Below are positions 20,009 through 28,812 of a DNA stretch of 64,000 nt, piece by piece; position 1 is the stretch's first letter; each line of letters begins with the position of its first letter. Under the pieces are notes generated by a model that saw nothing but the letters and a program-made list of their open reading frames with translations, searched no databases and was not told the origin of the DNA. This DNA comes from Streptomyces sp. R44 (GTDB taxonomy: Bacteria > Actinomycetota > Actinomycetes > Streptomycetales > Streptomycetaceae), in the NCBI RefSeq assembly GCF_041053105.1, contig NZ_CP163444.1, forward strand, positions 8,030,501 through 8,094,500. The letters run 5' to 3'. The translations under genes were made by a program, and so were the position numbers.

Positions 20009-21610
20009 ATGCCCCGTCCCCTCCTTGCCCTCTCCACGGCCGTCGCCGCCGCCGTCATCACCACGGGCGCGCTCGCCGTACCGGCGTACTCGCAGCCCGA
20101 CGCGGTGCAGCAGGGAGCCTCCGCCCGCGACACGGCGATATCCCAGGCCCGCGCGAACGTGGCCCGGCACGCCGACACCTTCGGTTTCGGGGCGGGTCAG
20201 GCGCTCCAGGTCAAGGACGTCGTGCTCGACGCCGACGGCACCCAGCACGTCCGCTTCGAGCGGACCTTCAAGGGCCTGCCCGTCGTCGGCGGCGACTTCG
20301 TCGTCCACCAGAAGGCCGACGGCTCGCTCAAGGGATCCACCCACGCCAAGGCCCACAAGGTGGCCCTCGCCTCCGTCACCCCCGCGGTCGACGCCAAGGG
20401 CACCGCCGCCGGCGCCCTGAAGCGCTCGCAGGGACTCGTCAGCGACGCCAAGTCCACCCCCGAGCTGATCGTGTGGGCCGCCGACGGCACCCCCCGCCTG
20501 GCCTGGCGCACCACCGTGCAGGGCCTCGGCGACAAGGGCCAGCCGCACGGCGAGGTCTTCGTCACCGACGCCACCACCGGTGCCGCGATCGAGAACTACG
20601 ACACCGAGCGCGAGGCGACCGGCACCGGCCACTCCGAGTACACCGGTGATGTCACCCTCGACACCACCCTGCAGGCGGACGGCACCTTCGCCCTCATCGA
20701 CCCGATCCGCAAGCACATCACCAAGGACGCGCACAACGTCTCGTCCTCGTCCCTGAACAGCTCCTCGGGCACCCTGTTCACCGACGCCGACAACATCTGG
20801 GGCGACGGCCGGAAGTTCTCCACCGACCGCTCCACCGCCGCCGTCGACGCGCACGCCAACACGGCGAAGACCTTCGACTACTACAAGGCGACGTTCGGCC
20901 GCAACGGCATCAAGAACGACGGCCGCGGCGCCACCGTCTTCGTCCACGTCGGCACCAACTGGGACAACGCCCAGTGGTCGGACTCCTGCTTCTGCATGAT
21001 GACCGGCGACGGCAACGGCACCGTCGACCCCGAGCAGGTCGACCTCGACACCATGGGCCACGAGATGACCCACGGCGTCACCTCGGCCACCGCCAACCTG
21101 CGCTACAGCGGCGAGTCCGGCGGCCTGAACGAGGCCACCAGCGACATCCTCGGCACGATGGTCGAGTGGTACGCCAACAACCCGATCGACACCCCCGACT
21201 ACCTGTTCAGCGACCAGTCCACCCCGCCGTGGCTGCGCCGCTTCGACAAGCCCTCCCTGGACGGCCGTTCCGCCGACTACTGGTCGAAGTCCGTCGGCCG
21301 GCTCGACGTGCACAACTCCTCGGGCGTCGGCAACCACTGGTTCTACCTCGCCAGCGAGGGCAGCGGCACCAAGACGATCAACGGTGTCACCTACAACAGC
21401 CCGACGTACAACGGATCCACCGTCACCGGCATCGGCAACCAGAAGGCCTCCGCCATCTGGTACCGGGCGCTGACCGTCTACATGACCTCCACCACCGACT
21501 ACAAGGGCGCCCGCGTGGCGACCCTGAACGCGGCGAAGGACCTGTACGGCGCCACCAGCCCCGAGTACGCCACCGTGGCGGCCGCCTGGACCGGGGTCAA
21601 CGTCCTCTGA
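20009..21610 (+). CDS. Secreted M4 (thermolysin-type) neutral metalloprotease
   Basis: 533 residues. Residues 1-28 form a Sec signal peptide ending near AVPAYS. A propeptide with FTP and PepSY-like segments runs to about residue 200 (FKGLPVVGGDFVV, HGEVFVTDATTGA). The catalytic domain has zinc motif HEMTH at 351-355, the third ligand Glu375 in GGLNEATSD, and the C-terminal GVGNHWFYL with the transition-state histidine. It is an extracellular peptidase for protein nutrients, activated by self-cleavage. The length is typical for streptomycete members without a C-terminal P-domain. GAAGGA ribosome site. A perfect hairpin follows. Confidence 0.93.
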   Translation: MPRPLLALSTAVAAAVITTGALAVPAYSQPDAVQQGASARDTAISQARANVARHADTFGFGAGQALQVKDVVLDADGTQHVRFERTFKGLPVVGGDFVVHQKADGSLKGSTHAKAHKVALASVTPAVDAKGTAAGALKRSQGLVSDAKSTPELIVWAADGTPRLAWRTTVQGLGDKGQPHGEVFVTDATTGAAIENYDTEREATGTGHSEYTGDVTLDTTLQADGTFALIDPIRKHITKDAHNVSSSSLNSSSGTLFTDADNIWGDGRKFSTDRSTAAVDAHANTAKTFDYYKATFGRNGIKNDGRGATVFVHVGTNWDNAQWSDSCFCMMTGDGNGTVDPEQVDLDTMGHEMTHGVTSATANLRYSGESGGLNEATSDILGTMVEWYANNPIDTPDYLFSDQSTPPWLRRFDKPSLDGRSADYWSKSVGRLDVHNSSGVGNHWFYLASEGSGTKTINGVTYNSPTYNGSTVTGIGNQKASAIWYRALTVYMTSTTDYKGARVATLNAAKDLYGATSPEYATVAAAWTGVNVL

Positions 21611-21640
21611 CGCCCCGTCGCACCACCTGAACAGATCACC

Positions 21641-21671
21641 CTCGGGCCCCGCCACTCCGGCGGGGCCCGAG
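21641..21671. terminator. Hairpin between protease and convergent flavin monooxygenase
   Basis: CTCGGGCCCCGCC and GGCGGGGCCCGAG form a perfect 13-bp stem with loop ACTCC, 30 bp after the protease stop. It probably serves both convergent genes. Confidence 0.8.
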
Positions 21672-21714
21672 CTGTCGGGCCCTCGAAGAGGATCCGGTCG
21701 GAAGCCGCAGGTGC

Positions 21715-22833
21715 TCAGGAGGGCTGGACCTGGGCGAAGTGGGCCAGGGCTTCGGCGGGGTCCGGGCTCACGAGACGCTCCAGACCGGCCGTCGTGATCT
21801 TCGCCCACCTGCCGGCTCGCGTCCACATCCGTTCCTCGAAGGCGCGGACGGCCTCGTCCGGATCTCCGGAGCCGGTGGCGAGGGCCTCGGCGAGCTCGGC
21901 GCCCTCCAGCATCGCGAGGTTCGCGCCCGCCCCCAACGGGGGCATCAGATGGGCGGCGTCGCCCAGGAGCGTCACCCCGGGGACGTGGGTCCAGGTGTGG
22001 GACACGGGCAGGCTGTAGAAGGGGCGGTGGAAGAAGGCGGTGCCGTGGCGGAGGAGGCCGAGGACGGGAGCGGCCCAGCCGTCGAACAGCGCCAGCAGGC
22101 TCGATCGCACGGCCTCGACGTCGGCCAGGTCCAGGTGGGCGTGCCAGTCCAGCGGCGCGCGGAACTTGGCGTACACCTTGACGTGGCCGCCGGTGTTGCG
22201 CTGGGCGACGAGGGAGCGGTTCGCGCCGTACACGGCCAGGGAACCGTCGCCGATCAACCGGGCGAGGTCGGGGTGGCGGGTGTCGACGTCGTCCAGGGAG
22301 GTCTCGACCGAGGTCACGCCGGTGTAGTGCGGCGTGGCCGGGGAGACCGCCGGGCGGATCCGGGACCAGGCGCCGTCCGCGCCGATCACGAGGTCGAACG
22401 TCTCCTGTCGCCCGTCCGCGAAGTGGACCCGTACGCCGCCCCCGGTCTCCGGCACCACGTGCGTCACGCTCCGGCCCCACCGGACGTCGAGCGGGCCGAG
22501 CAGCAGGTCGCGCAGCTGCCCGCGGTCGATCTCGGGGTTGGCCCGGTCGTCCGGGCGGGGGCGCCAGTCGCGCAGGACGGTCCCGTCCGTGTCCAGGATG
22601 CGCATGGCCTGCCCCTCGGGACGGGACAGGGTCCGGAACTCCGCCAGCAGCCCCGCCTTTTCCAGCGCGAGCTGGCCCAGTCCTTCCTGGAGGTCCAGGG
22701 TGCCGCCCGGGGGGCGGGCGTCGGGGGCGGGATCGCGTTCGAGGACGGTGACGGGGTGGCCATGGCGGTGCAGGACCCGGGCGAAGGTGAGGCCGGCGGG
22801 ACCACCGCCGACCACTGCGATGCGATGTCTCAT
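21715..22833 (-). CDS. FAD-dependent monooxygenase (TetX/PHBH class)
   Basis: 372 residues of the group A flavin hydroxylase fold: GGGPAG at residues 9-14, a second FAD/NAD(P)H motif DLVIGADGAWSRIR, and GDAAHLMPPLGAGANLA at about 291-307. It is closest in layout to the tetracycline-inactivating TetX group and relatives that hydroxylate aromatic substrates or drugs with NAD(P)H and O2. It is divergent from a TetR regulator over a 53-bp gap. No ribosome site lies before the ATG, and a good promoter (TTGCGA, 18 bp, TACAGT) ends about ten bases upstream, so the message is probably leaderless. The substrate is unknown. Confidence 0.85.
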   Translation of the reverse strand: MRHRIAVVGGGPAGLTFARVLHRHGHPVTVLERDPAPDARPPGGTLDLQEGLGQLALEKAGLLAEFRTLSRPEGQAMRILDTDGTVLRDWRPRPDDRANPEIDRGQLRDLLLGPLDVRWGRSVTHVVPETGGGVRVHFADGRQETFDLVIGADGAWSRIRPAVSPATPHYTGVTSVETSLDDVDTRHPDLARLIGDGSLAVYGANRSLVAQRNTGGHVKVYAKFRAPLDWHAHLDLADVEAVRSSLLALFDGWAAPVLGLLRHGTAFFHRPFYSLPVSHTWTHVPGVTLLGDAAHLMPPLGAGANLAMLEGAELAEALATGSGDPDEAVRAFEERMWTRAGRWAKITTAGLERLVSPDPAEALAHFAQVQPS

Positions 22834-22852
22834 GTCGATACACTGTATTGAC
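22834..22852. promoter_or_regulatory. Operator-like repeat between tetR and its target
   Basis: GTCGATA-CACTG-TATTGAC is an inverted repeat with one mismatch, directly next to the ATG of the minus-strand monooxygenase and covering the -10 TACAGT. TTGAC of its right arm is also a plausible -35 for tetR. TetR binding here would repress both directions. Confidence 0.6.
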
Positions 22853-22886
22853 GCGCGACGCCGTATCGCAACAGTAAAGTGTGGCC

Positions 22887-23579
22887 ATGACTGTGTGGGA
22901 CCGGCCGGAGCCGCCGACTCGCCCCGTACCGCTCGACCGGGAGCGGATCGTGGCCGCCGCCATCGCGCTGGCCGACGAGGACGGGCTGGAGGCCGTGTCG
23001 GTGCGCAAGGTCGCCGCCCGGCTGAACGCCGGCCCGATGCGGCTGTACGGATACATCTCCACCAAACAGGAACTGTTCGACCTCATGGTGGACGAGGTCC
23101 AGGCCGAGATCCTCCCCGAGGAGCAGTCCGGTGACTGGCGGGAGGCACTGCGCGTTCTCGCCCACCGCACCAGGCAGGCCGCTCTCCGCCATGAATGGCT
23201 CGCCGACCTGCTCGGCGGCCGACCGTCCCTGGGCCCCAACGGCCTGGCCGTGACCGAGGCCACGCTGGCCGCCCTCGACGGCCTCGCCGACGTCGACACC
23301 GTCATGCGCGCCGTGGAGACGGTCAGCGCCTACTTCACCGGCGCCATCCGGCGCGAGATCGCGAACCTGCGGGCCGAACGCGCCACGGGCCTGTCCAAGC
23401 ACGAATGGCGGCGCGCCCATGGCCCGCACGTGACGAGGATGCTGGCCACGGGCCGTTTCCCGGCGCTGGCCAAGGCGGTGCACGACGGCACGGACGTGGA
23501 CGCCGAGACCTCCTTCGCGACCGGCCTGGACTGGGTCCTCGACGCCGTGGCGGCCAGACTCGCCCGACCGTCGATGTGA
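22887..23579 (+). CDS. TetR-family regulator with TetR_C-type domain
   Basis: 230 residues. The N-terminal helix-turn-helix (about 20-65; IVAAAIALADEDGLEAVSVRKVAARL, MRLYGYISTKQELF) is followed by a TetR-like ligand domain with ALRVLAHRTRQAAL and LDGLADVDTVMRAVETV. The ATG at 22887 is preferred; a GTG at 22881 is in frame. Neither has a clear ribosome site, so this transcript may be leaderless too. It is divergent from the TetX-like gene, a classical TetR/target arrangement. Confidence 0.87.
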   Translation: MTVWDRPEPPTRPVPLDRERIVAAAIALADEDGLEAVSVRKVAARLNAGPMRLYGYISTKQELFDLMVDEVQAEILPEEQSGDWREALRVLAHRTRQAALRHEWLADLLGGRPSLGPNGLAVTEATLAALDGLADVDTVMRAVETVSAYFTGAIRREIANLRAERATGLSKHEWRRAHGPHVTRMLATGRFPALAKAVHDGTDVDAETSFATGLDWVLDAVAARLARPSM

Positions 23580-23675
23580 CGAGCGGATGCCGTGGAGAAT
23601 CCTTTTCTCATGGAATGTGGCATTCGGGTGACATTCGACCGGTGACGGATCATCCCGTGCTTAAGATCCACTTTC

Positions 23676-24866
23676 GTGACAGAAAGTCAACACACGGGGG
23701 ACCAACGGGAGTCGGCCGGCGTCGTCATCCTCGGGGCCGGCCCCGCCGGGCTCGTCCTCGCCAACCTCCTGCTGCGCAGCGGCATCGACTGCGCCGTCCT
23801 CGAACGCGCTGACCGCGAGCACCTCCTGAACCGGGCCCGGGCCGGGTACCTCGCCCCGCACACCGCGCGCGTCCTGCGGCGCCACGGCCTGGACGAAGGC
23901 CTGCGTCGCCGGGGACAGGAGCACGGAGTCTGCGAGTTCCGCACCGAGGACGGACGCTTCCGCCTCGACTACCGGCAGCTCGGCACCGGCGAGCCCCACA
24001 CCGTCTACCCCCAGCACGAGCTGGTCGCCGACCTGCTGGCCGCGTACCTCGGCGCCGGGGGCCGCATCCGCTTCGACACCGAGGCGGTGGAGATCGGCGG
24101 CCCGGACACCACCAGGCCGTGGGTGACGGCACGGGAGCCGGACGGCCGGGCCTCACGGTGGTCGGCCCGGTACGTCGCCGCCTGCGACGGCCGCCACGGC
24201 GCCGGACGGCGCTCACTGCCGGACCGGGCCGTACGGCACTTCCGCGACCACGGCGTCTCCTGGCTGGGACTCCTCGCCGAGGCACCGCCCAGCCTCGACG
24301 CCGTCGGCTACGCGACCCACCCCCGGGGCTTCGCCGGCCACATGGCCCGGTCCGCCGACATCACCCGTTACTACCTCCAGTGCGAGCGCGGCACCCCCGC
24401 CGGGGAGTGGAGCGAGGAGCGGATCTGGGACGAGCTGGAGCTGCGGATGCGGAGCGCCGACCACGGTCCGCTGCGGCGCGGCAGGATCGTCCAGCGCGCG
24501 GTCGTCGACCTGGAGTCGGACGTGCTCGACACGCTCCGGTACGGCTCCCTCCTCCTGGCCGGCGACGCCGCCGGCCTCATCAGCCCCTCCGCCGCGAAGG
24601 GCGCCAACCTCGCCGTCCTGGAGGCCGAACTCCTCGCCGAGGCCCTCGCCGCCGACCTCCACCGCGGCGACCCAGGACCGCTCGCCCACTACTCCGACCG
24701 CTGCCTGACGCACATCTGGCGGGCGCAGGAGTTCTCGCACTGGATGATCGGCCTCCTCCACGGCGCACCGCCGTTCCAGGAAGGCATGCGCCGGTCCCGC
24801 ATGGAGTCGCTGCGGACGTCCCGTACCCACCAGGACTGGTTCGCCGAGCAGTACGTCGGTATCTGA
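23676..24866 (+). CDS. 4-hydroxybenzoate 3-monooxygenase-like flavoprotein
   Basis: 396 residues, PobA-like: GAGPAGLVLANLL near 20-32, NRARAGYLAPHTARVLRRHG, YVAACDGRHGAGRRS and RYYLQCERG. At about residue 296 it reads GDAAGLISPSAAKGANLA, where PHBH usually has GDAAHIVPPTGAKGLNLA. The histidine-to-glycine and proline changes suggest an altered pocket, so the substrate may be a 4-hydroxybenzoate derivative. The GTG start has no ribosome site; TTAAGAT lies eight bases upstream as a candidate -10, suggesting a leaderless message. The methyltransferase follows after 63 bp; hydroxylation then O-methylation is the likely joint job. Confidence 0.75.
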   Translation: MTESQHTGDQRESAGVVILGAGPAGLVLANLLLRSGIDCAVLERADREHLLNRARAGYLAPHTARVLRRHGLDEGLRRRGQEHGVCEFRTEDGRFRLDYRQLGTGEPHTVYPQHELVADLLAAYLGAGGRIRFDTEAVEIGGPDTTRPWVTAREPDGRASRWSARYVAACDGRHGAGRRSLPDRAVRHFRDHGVSWLGLLAEAPPSLDAVGYATHPRGFAGHMARSADITRYYLQCERGTPAGEWSEERIWDELELRMRSADHGPLRRGRIVQRAVVDLESDVLDTLRYGSLLLAGDAAGLISPSAAKGANLAVLEAELLAEALAADLHRGDPGPLAHYSDRCLTHIWRAQEFSHWMIGLLHGAPPFQEGMRRSRMESLRTSRTHQDWFAEQYVGI

Positions 24867-24929
24867 CCCCCCGCCGCCCCTGTGGTCCGGGGCCCGTTCC
24901 CTTCCGCCCTTCACCGAGGATGCCTCCTG

Positions 24930-26678
24930 ATGCTCACCCCTGCCCTGGCGACCGGCCTCGCGCCCGACGACGTCCGGCGCCTGCGCGCGACCGCCGACTT
25001 CGTCCGGGAACAGGAGACGCCGGTCCTGCTGTCCCGTGTGCTGCCCGGCCTCGACGGTCCCGAGCTGCGGGCGGTGGCGGACCGCTGCCGGTTCGCCCAC
25101 GCCGCGCTGCTCGTCTTCCCCGCCGACCGGCCGGGACTGCGGGCCGCACTCGCCGCCTGCGGGCTCCCCGACGACGCCGGATCCCGGCCGAGCGTCGTGG
25201 TGCGCGACCGGCTGGCCGCGCGCCACGGACTCCACACCGCCGATCTTGACGTAAGGATTCTCCGGCCCACGGTGCCGGGACCCGGCGGGGAGCGCCGTGC
25301 GGTCGAGGTGTTCGCCCTCGCCGTGCCACCGGGGTCCGAGCTGTCCGCCCTCGCCGCGCGGGAGCGCGAACACGACCAGGAGGCGCACCTGGCCTTCGAC
25401 GTGGACCGGCCCGATCCGCTGGTGCTGCGCGGGCTGCGGGCGACGCTCGTACGGCACGGGGCGGTGGCCGACGGGGGCGGGTACAACCCGCACGAGGACG
25501 GGACCGTCTTCTACTTCGCGACGCCCGCCGGGACGAAGACCGACTACCGGCGGATGGAGCTGTACGCGAGCGGCGACCACCGGGACCTGCTCGCCGAGCA
25601 CCTGACCGAGGGGTCCCGGCCGGAGAACCGGGAGGACGCGCCCACCGACATCCACGCCGGCACCGGCACACGCGCGGCGGAAACGCTCCTGCGGCTGCTG
25701 ACCGGAGCCTGGACCACCCAGGCCCTCGCCACCTGCGTCGAGCTGCGCCTGCCGGAGGCGATGAGTCCGCACGAGCCCCTCGGCGCCCGGCGCCTCGCAC
25801 GCGAGGTCGGGGCGCGACCGGAGCCCCTGGGGACGCTGCTGCGGTACCTCGCCATGCTGGGCGTGGTGACCGAGGACGAGGACGGCTTCCGCCTCACCGC
25901 GTCCGGGCTGCTGCTGCGCGAGGACACGGCCGGCTCGATGCGGCCCCTGGCACTGATGTACGGCGGCCCGTTCTACCGGTCCTTCGCGCACCTGGCGCAC
26001 GCCGTGCGGACCGGCGAGCCCGGATTCGAGCACCTCTACGGCGAGAACCACTTCGACCACTTCGCCCATGACCCGGAACTGGCCGCGACCTTCGACCGGT
26101 CCATGGCCGCCAGTGCCCGGATGTTCGACCCCCTGCCCGCCCATCCCGTCCTCACGGCGGCCGCCGCGGGACCCGGCCCCCACACGGTGGTCGACGTCGC
26201 CGGCGGCACCGGCGAGCTCCTCGGACGGGTCCTCGCCGCCCACCCCTCGCTCCGCGGGATCCTCCTGGAGCGACCGCACGTCGTGGCCGCCGCACGGCAA
26301 CGGCTCACCGCCGCCGGGCTCGGCGAGCGGTGCGCCTACCGGGCCGGGGACTTCGCCGACGTACCGGCGACCGGGGACGTGTACCTGCTCTCCCGGGTCC
26401 TGCACGACTGGGACGACGACAGGTGCCGGGAGATCCTGCGGCACCTGGCGGGAGCCATGCCGCCGCACGCCGACCTGCTCGTCGTGGAACGGCTGCTGCC
26501 CTCCGACGCGGCGCCGTCCCTGGCGACCGCGTGGGACCTGCACATGCTCTGCAACACGGGTGGCCGCGAGCGCCGTGCCGACGCGTACGCGCGACTCTTC
26601 GAGGGGGCGGGCCTCTCACTCGTCGGGCACAGTCCGCTGCCCCTCGACGCCCACGTCCTCCACGTGCGGAAACGCTGA
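24930..26678 (+). CDS. O-methyltransferase with an extra N-terminal domain
   Basis: 582 residues, much longer than the ~340 of plant-type bacterial O-methyltransferases. Residues ~245-582 hold the complete enzyme: dimerisation helices with ATCVELRLPEAM, SAM motif VVDVAGGTGELL (425-428), SRVLHDWDDDR with the catalytic base His492, and LLVVERLLP. Residues 1-230 form a separate domain I do not recognise, with GLRATLVRHGAVADGGGYNP and DGTVFYFATP. It might bind the substrate or a carrier. Its partner is probably the PobA-like hydroxylase upstream. ATG lies behind GAGGA at a long spacing. Confidence 0.8.
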   Translation: MLTPALATGLAPDDVRRLRATADFVREQETPVLLSRVLPGLDGPELRAVADRCRFAHAALLVFPADRPGLRAALAACGLPDDAGSRPSVVVRDRLAARHGLHTADLDVRILRPTVPGPGGERRAVEVFALAVPPGSELSALAAREREHDQEAHLAFDVDRPDPLVLRGLRATLVRHGAVADGGGYNPHEDGTVFYFATPAGTKTDYRRMELYASGDHRDLLAEHLTEGSRPENREDAPTDIHAGTGTRAAETLLRLLTGAWTTQALATCVELRLPEAMSPHEPLGARRLAREVGARPEPLGTLLRYLAMLGVVTEDEDGFRLTASGLLLREDTAGSMRPLALMYGGPFYRSFAHLAHAVRTGEPGFEHLYGENHFDHFAHDPELAATFDRSMAASARMFDPLPAHPVLTAAAAGPGPHTVVDVAGGTGELLGRVLAAHPSLRGILLERPHVVAAARQRLTAAGLGERCAYRAGDFADVPATGDVYLLSRVLHDWDDDRCREILRHLAGAMPPHADLLVVERLLPSDAAPSLATAWDLHMLCNTGGRERRADAYARLFEGAGLSLVGHSPLPLDAHVLHVRKR

Positions 26679-26706
26679 GGCACGGAGCCTCACGCCACCG
26701 CGGAGG

Positions 26707-26958
26707 TCACCATCCGAAGCGGCGGTCGACGACCGCGGCGAACTCCTCGAAGCTCAGGACGCGGTCGCCGTTCTGGTCGGCCGCGTCGAAGAGCGCCGCG
26801 GAGTCGTCGACGTCCCCGACCCCCCAGACGGGAATGACCCCCTGCGCCGCCAGGGTGGGCCCCTTCTCCCGCAGCGCCCGGATGACCTCGGTACGGGTCA
26901 GCGTGCCGTCCTGGTCGAGGTCGAGCGCATCGAAGAGGATGCGGGCCTTGTCGCTCAT
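26707..26958 (-). CDS. Two-EF-hand calcium-binding protein
   Basis: About 83 residues with two canonical EF-hand loops: DLDQDGTLTRTE near residue 14 and DQNGDRVLSFEE near residue 62, each with Asp at positions 1 and 5 and Glu at 12. The protein has the size and layout of the small streptomycete calcium-binding proteins. It may buffer or sense calcium. The start is the ATG at 26958; a GTG lies directly upstream. It is convergent with the methyltransferase gene, 28 bp between stops. Confidence 0.87.
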   Translation of the reverse strand: MSDKARILFDALDLDQDGTLTRTEVIRALREKGPTLAAQGVIPVWGVGDVDDSAALFDAADQNGDRVLSFEEFAAVVDRRFGW

Positions 26959-27071
26959 CACATGTCCTGTCCGGTGGGGCCGGGCGCGAGTGCGGCCGAC
27001 ACGTCGTGTGAGGGAGGACGCGCCGAAGGGCCCAGGGGTTGCCTCTCCACCGGGGCGCTCGTTACCTGGGC

Positions 27072-27917
27072 ATGAGCGATTCCCAGCGGTCCCGGAACAT
27101 CACCACCGACACCAGTGTCCTCGACCGGGAGGAAGGCGTCGACGCGGCCATCAGGGCCGAGTTCGACCAAGGCGTCCGGAAGGGCAAGGGCGAGGACGTC
27201 GCGCACGAGGCCGAGTGCGCGGTCGAGTGCGGCGAGCGGCACCCTCGTCTCACGGCGGACGTCCTCTACGGCTCCGCGCGGGTCGTCAGGGCCGCCCGCA
27301 GCACCATCCAGGACGAGTGGGCCGTCTACGGCCCCCGCGACGCGCGGGCCGCCCTGGCAGCCGTGGTGGAGCTGGCGGCGGAGACCCAGCGCCTGGCACG
27401 GACGCTCCTCGCGGGATTCGCCGGCGCGCAGAGCCGCGGCCACCTTCCGCACGCCGCCCGGATCACGGACGCGCTGGAGCGCGCGCGCATCGCCGTGGAC
27501 CGGTCCGAGGGTGCCGGAGCCGCCGAGTACGCCGAGCTGTACGGCGCCCTGGACGAGGTGGTCCGCCAAGGCGTCGACCCGGTCCCCGCCACCCACCACG
27601 ACGCGATCGTCGCGGCAGCCGCCGCACTCGGCGCCTCCGCCACCGTCGACACCACCCACCACACGGAGACCGACGGCGACGACGCCGACGTCCCCTGCGG
27701 GTGCCTGCTGGCCTACACCACGCCCGGGCGGCAGACCTGGCACGTGTCGTGGAACGACGAATGGGGCGCCGTCCTCGACACCGGCAGGACCGAGTCGTAC
27801 GTGCTGACCGAGGGCGTCGACTTCTTCGAGCTCGGGATCTACGAGCCGCTGGTCCACCCCGCCCACATGGCGGAGGCGATCCGGCGGCACATCCCGGGCG
27901 CCCGCGCCGACGGCTAG
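27072..27917 (+). CDS. Hypothetical protein
   Basis: 281 residues that I do not recognise. The first half is a helical, charged region (about 20-150) rich in Ala, Glu and Arg. The last third has a compact segment with CGCLLAY, TWHVSWND, GAVLDTGRTESY and FFELGIYEPL, which reads like a beta-rich folded domain. There is no signal or membrane segment. ATG at 27072 has no clear ribosome site; an earlier in-frame start at 27039 is possible. It is divergent from the EF-hand gene over about 110 bp and convergent with the ADC-like gene. Confidence 0.6.
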   Translation: MSDSQRSRNITTDTSVLDREEGVDAAIRAEFDQGVRKGKGEDVAHEAECAVECGERHPRLTADVLYGSARVVRAARSTIQDEWAVYGPRDARAALAAVVELAAETQRLARTLLAGFAGAQSRGHLPHAARITDALERARIAVDRSEGAGAAEYAELYGALDEVVRQGVDPVPATHHDAIVAAAAALGASATVDTTHHTETDGDDADVPCGCLLAYTTPGRQTWHVSWNDEWGAVLDTGRTESYVLTEGVDFFELGIYEPLVHPAHMAEAIRRHIPGARADG

Positions 27918-27926
27918 CACGCTCCG

Positions 27927-27954
27927 GGGCCCGCCACCGTCGGGCGGCGGGCCC
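27927..27954. terminator. Hairpin between convergent genes
   Basis: GGGCCCGCC (27927-27935) pairs with GGCGGGCCC (27946-27954) across a ten-base loop, in the 40-bp gap between two convergent stops. Confidence 0.7.
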
Positions 27955-27957
27955 GCC

Positions 27958-28812
27958 TCAGCGCATCGGATAGTACGGGCGGTGGTGGGCGGCCACCGGC
28001 GGTGACTGGTGGGTCCAGGCACCGGCGGCCGGAGTGCCGTCCGGGAGGAGGGCGCGGATGTCGCGGCCCAGATCGCTGTCCGGGGCGCGGACCGCGAGGT
28101 GCGTCCGCCCGGAGTGCTCGGGGGCGCTCAGGTCGTACAGGGCGTAGGGCCGGTAGACGTTCATCGGGCCGGCGAGCAGACGTCCCTCGCGGTCGGTGCC
28201 GTATCCGGTGACGGGAGCGGAGCAGGCGGCGACGGCCGCGAGATCGTCCAGCCGCACCGTGAGGTCGAGCAGCGGGGCCGGATCCTTCTGCAGCGTCTCG
28301 TCCGGGCCGACCGTGCCCGCCTTGCACCGTACCGTCCACGTCTCGCCCGCCGGCCCGTTGAGGGACGGCAGGCCGACCTCGAACCAGCCCGGGTACTTGG
28401 GCTCGGCGTAGAGCTCGCGCCCGGCTCGGATCGCGAACGGGTTGTCGCACACGACGTGCAGCCGGGCGATGCCGAGCAGCTTCGTCTGGTCCCAGCCCTG
28501 CGCGTACTCGGCGTAGGCCAGCCGCGGCAGACGGTGCGCGTCGGCCGTCGGAAAGGCGATGACGTTGAACTCGATCTCCTGGGTGACACCGCCGCCGAAC
28601 GCGTACTGCGCGAAGTACAGCTGGTAGTTGATCGAGACCAGCGCACGCCCGTCGTCGAACGTGGCCGCGGTCAGATCCGGGTGGTACTTGGACAGCAGGT
28701 CGCGGACCGGGCCGGGGTCGACCAGCCAGTCGACCCCGATCTGGTGCAAGGCCCCGTAGTGGAAGGGGAGCCGGAAGGGTTCGGCCACGGGCGGCAGCGG
28801 AAGCGAGCTCAT
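27958..28812 (-). CDS. Acetoacetate decarboxylase-like protein
   Basis: 284 residues with the acetoacetate decarboxylase superfamily layout: FNVIAFP and YAEYAQGWDQTKLLGIAR near the middle, then IRAGRELYAEPKYPGWFEV, in which Lys139 lies where ADC has its Schiff-base lysine (normally a double lysine, here Lys-Tyr). Members include true decarboxylases and aldolase-dehydratases. The ATG overlaps the GMC oxidoreductase stop (ATGA), making it the last gene of a minus-strand operon. It may act on the keto product of the GMC enzyme; that is inference. Confidence 0.7.
   Translation of the reverse strand: MSSLPLPPVAEPFRLPFHYGALHQIGVDWLVDPGPVRDLLSKYHPDLTAATFDDGRALVSINYQLYFAQYAFGGGVTQEIEFNVIAFPTADAHRLPRLAYAEYAQGWDQTKLLGIARLHVVCDNPFAIRAGRELYAEPKYPGWFEVGLPSLNGPAGETWTVRCKAGTVGPDETLQKDPAPLLDLTVRLDDLAAVAACSAPVTGYGTDREGRLLAGPMNVYRPYALYDLSAPEHSGRTHLAVRAPDSDLGRDIRALLPDGTPAAGAWTHQSPPVAAHHRPYYPMR

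Noticed and set aside
19919..23305. A 1128-codon minus-strand frame opposite the metalloprotease
   Set aside because: Low-complexity shadow with no recognisable domain; both strands' real genes explain the region.
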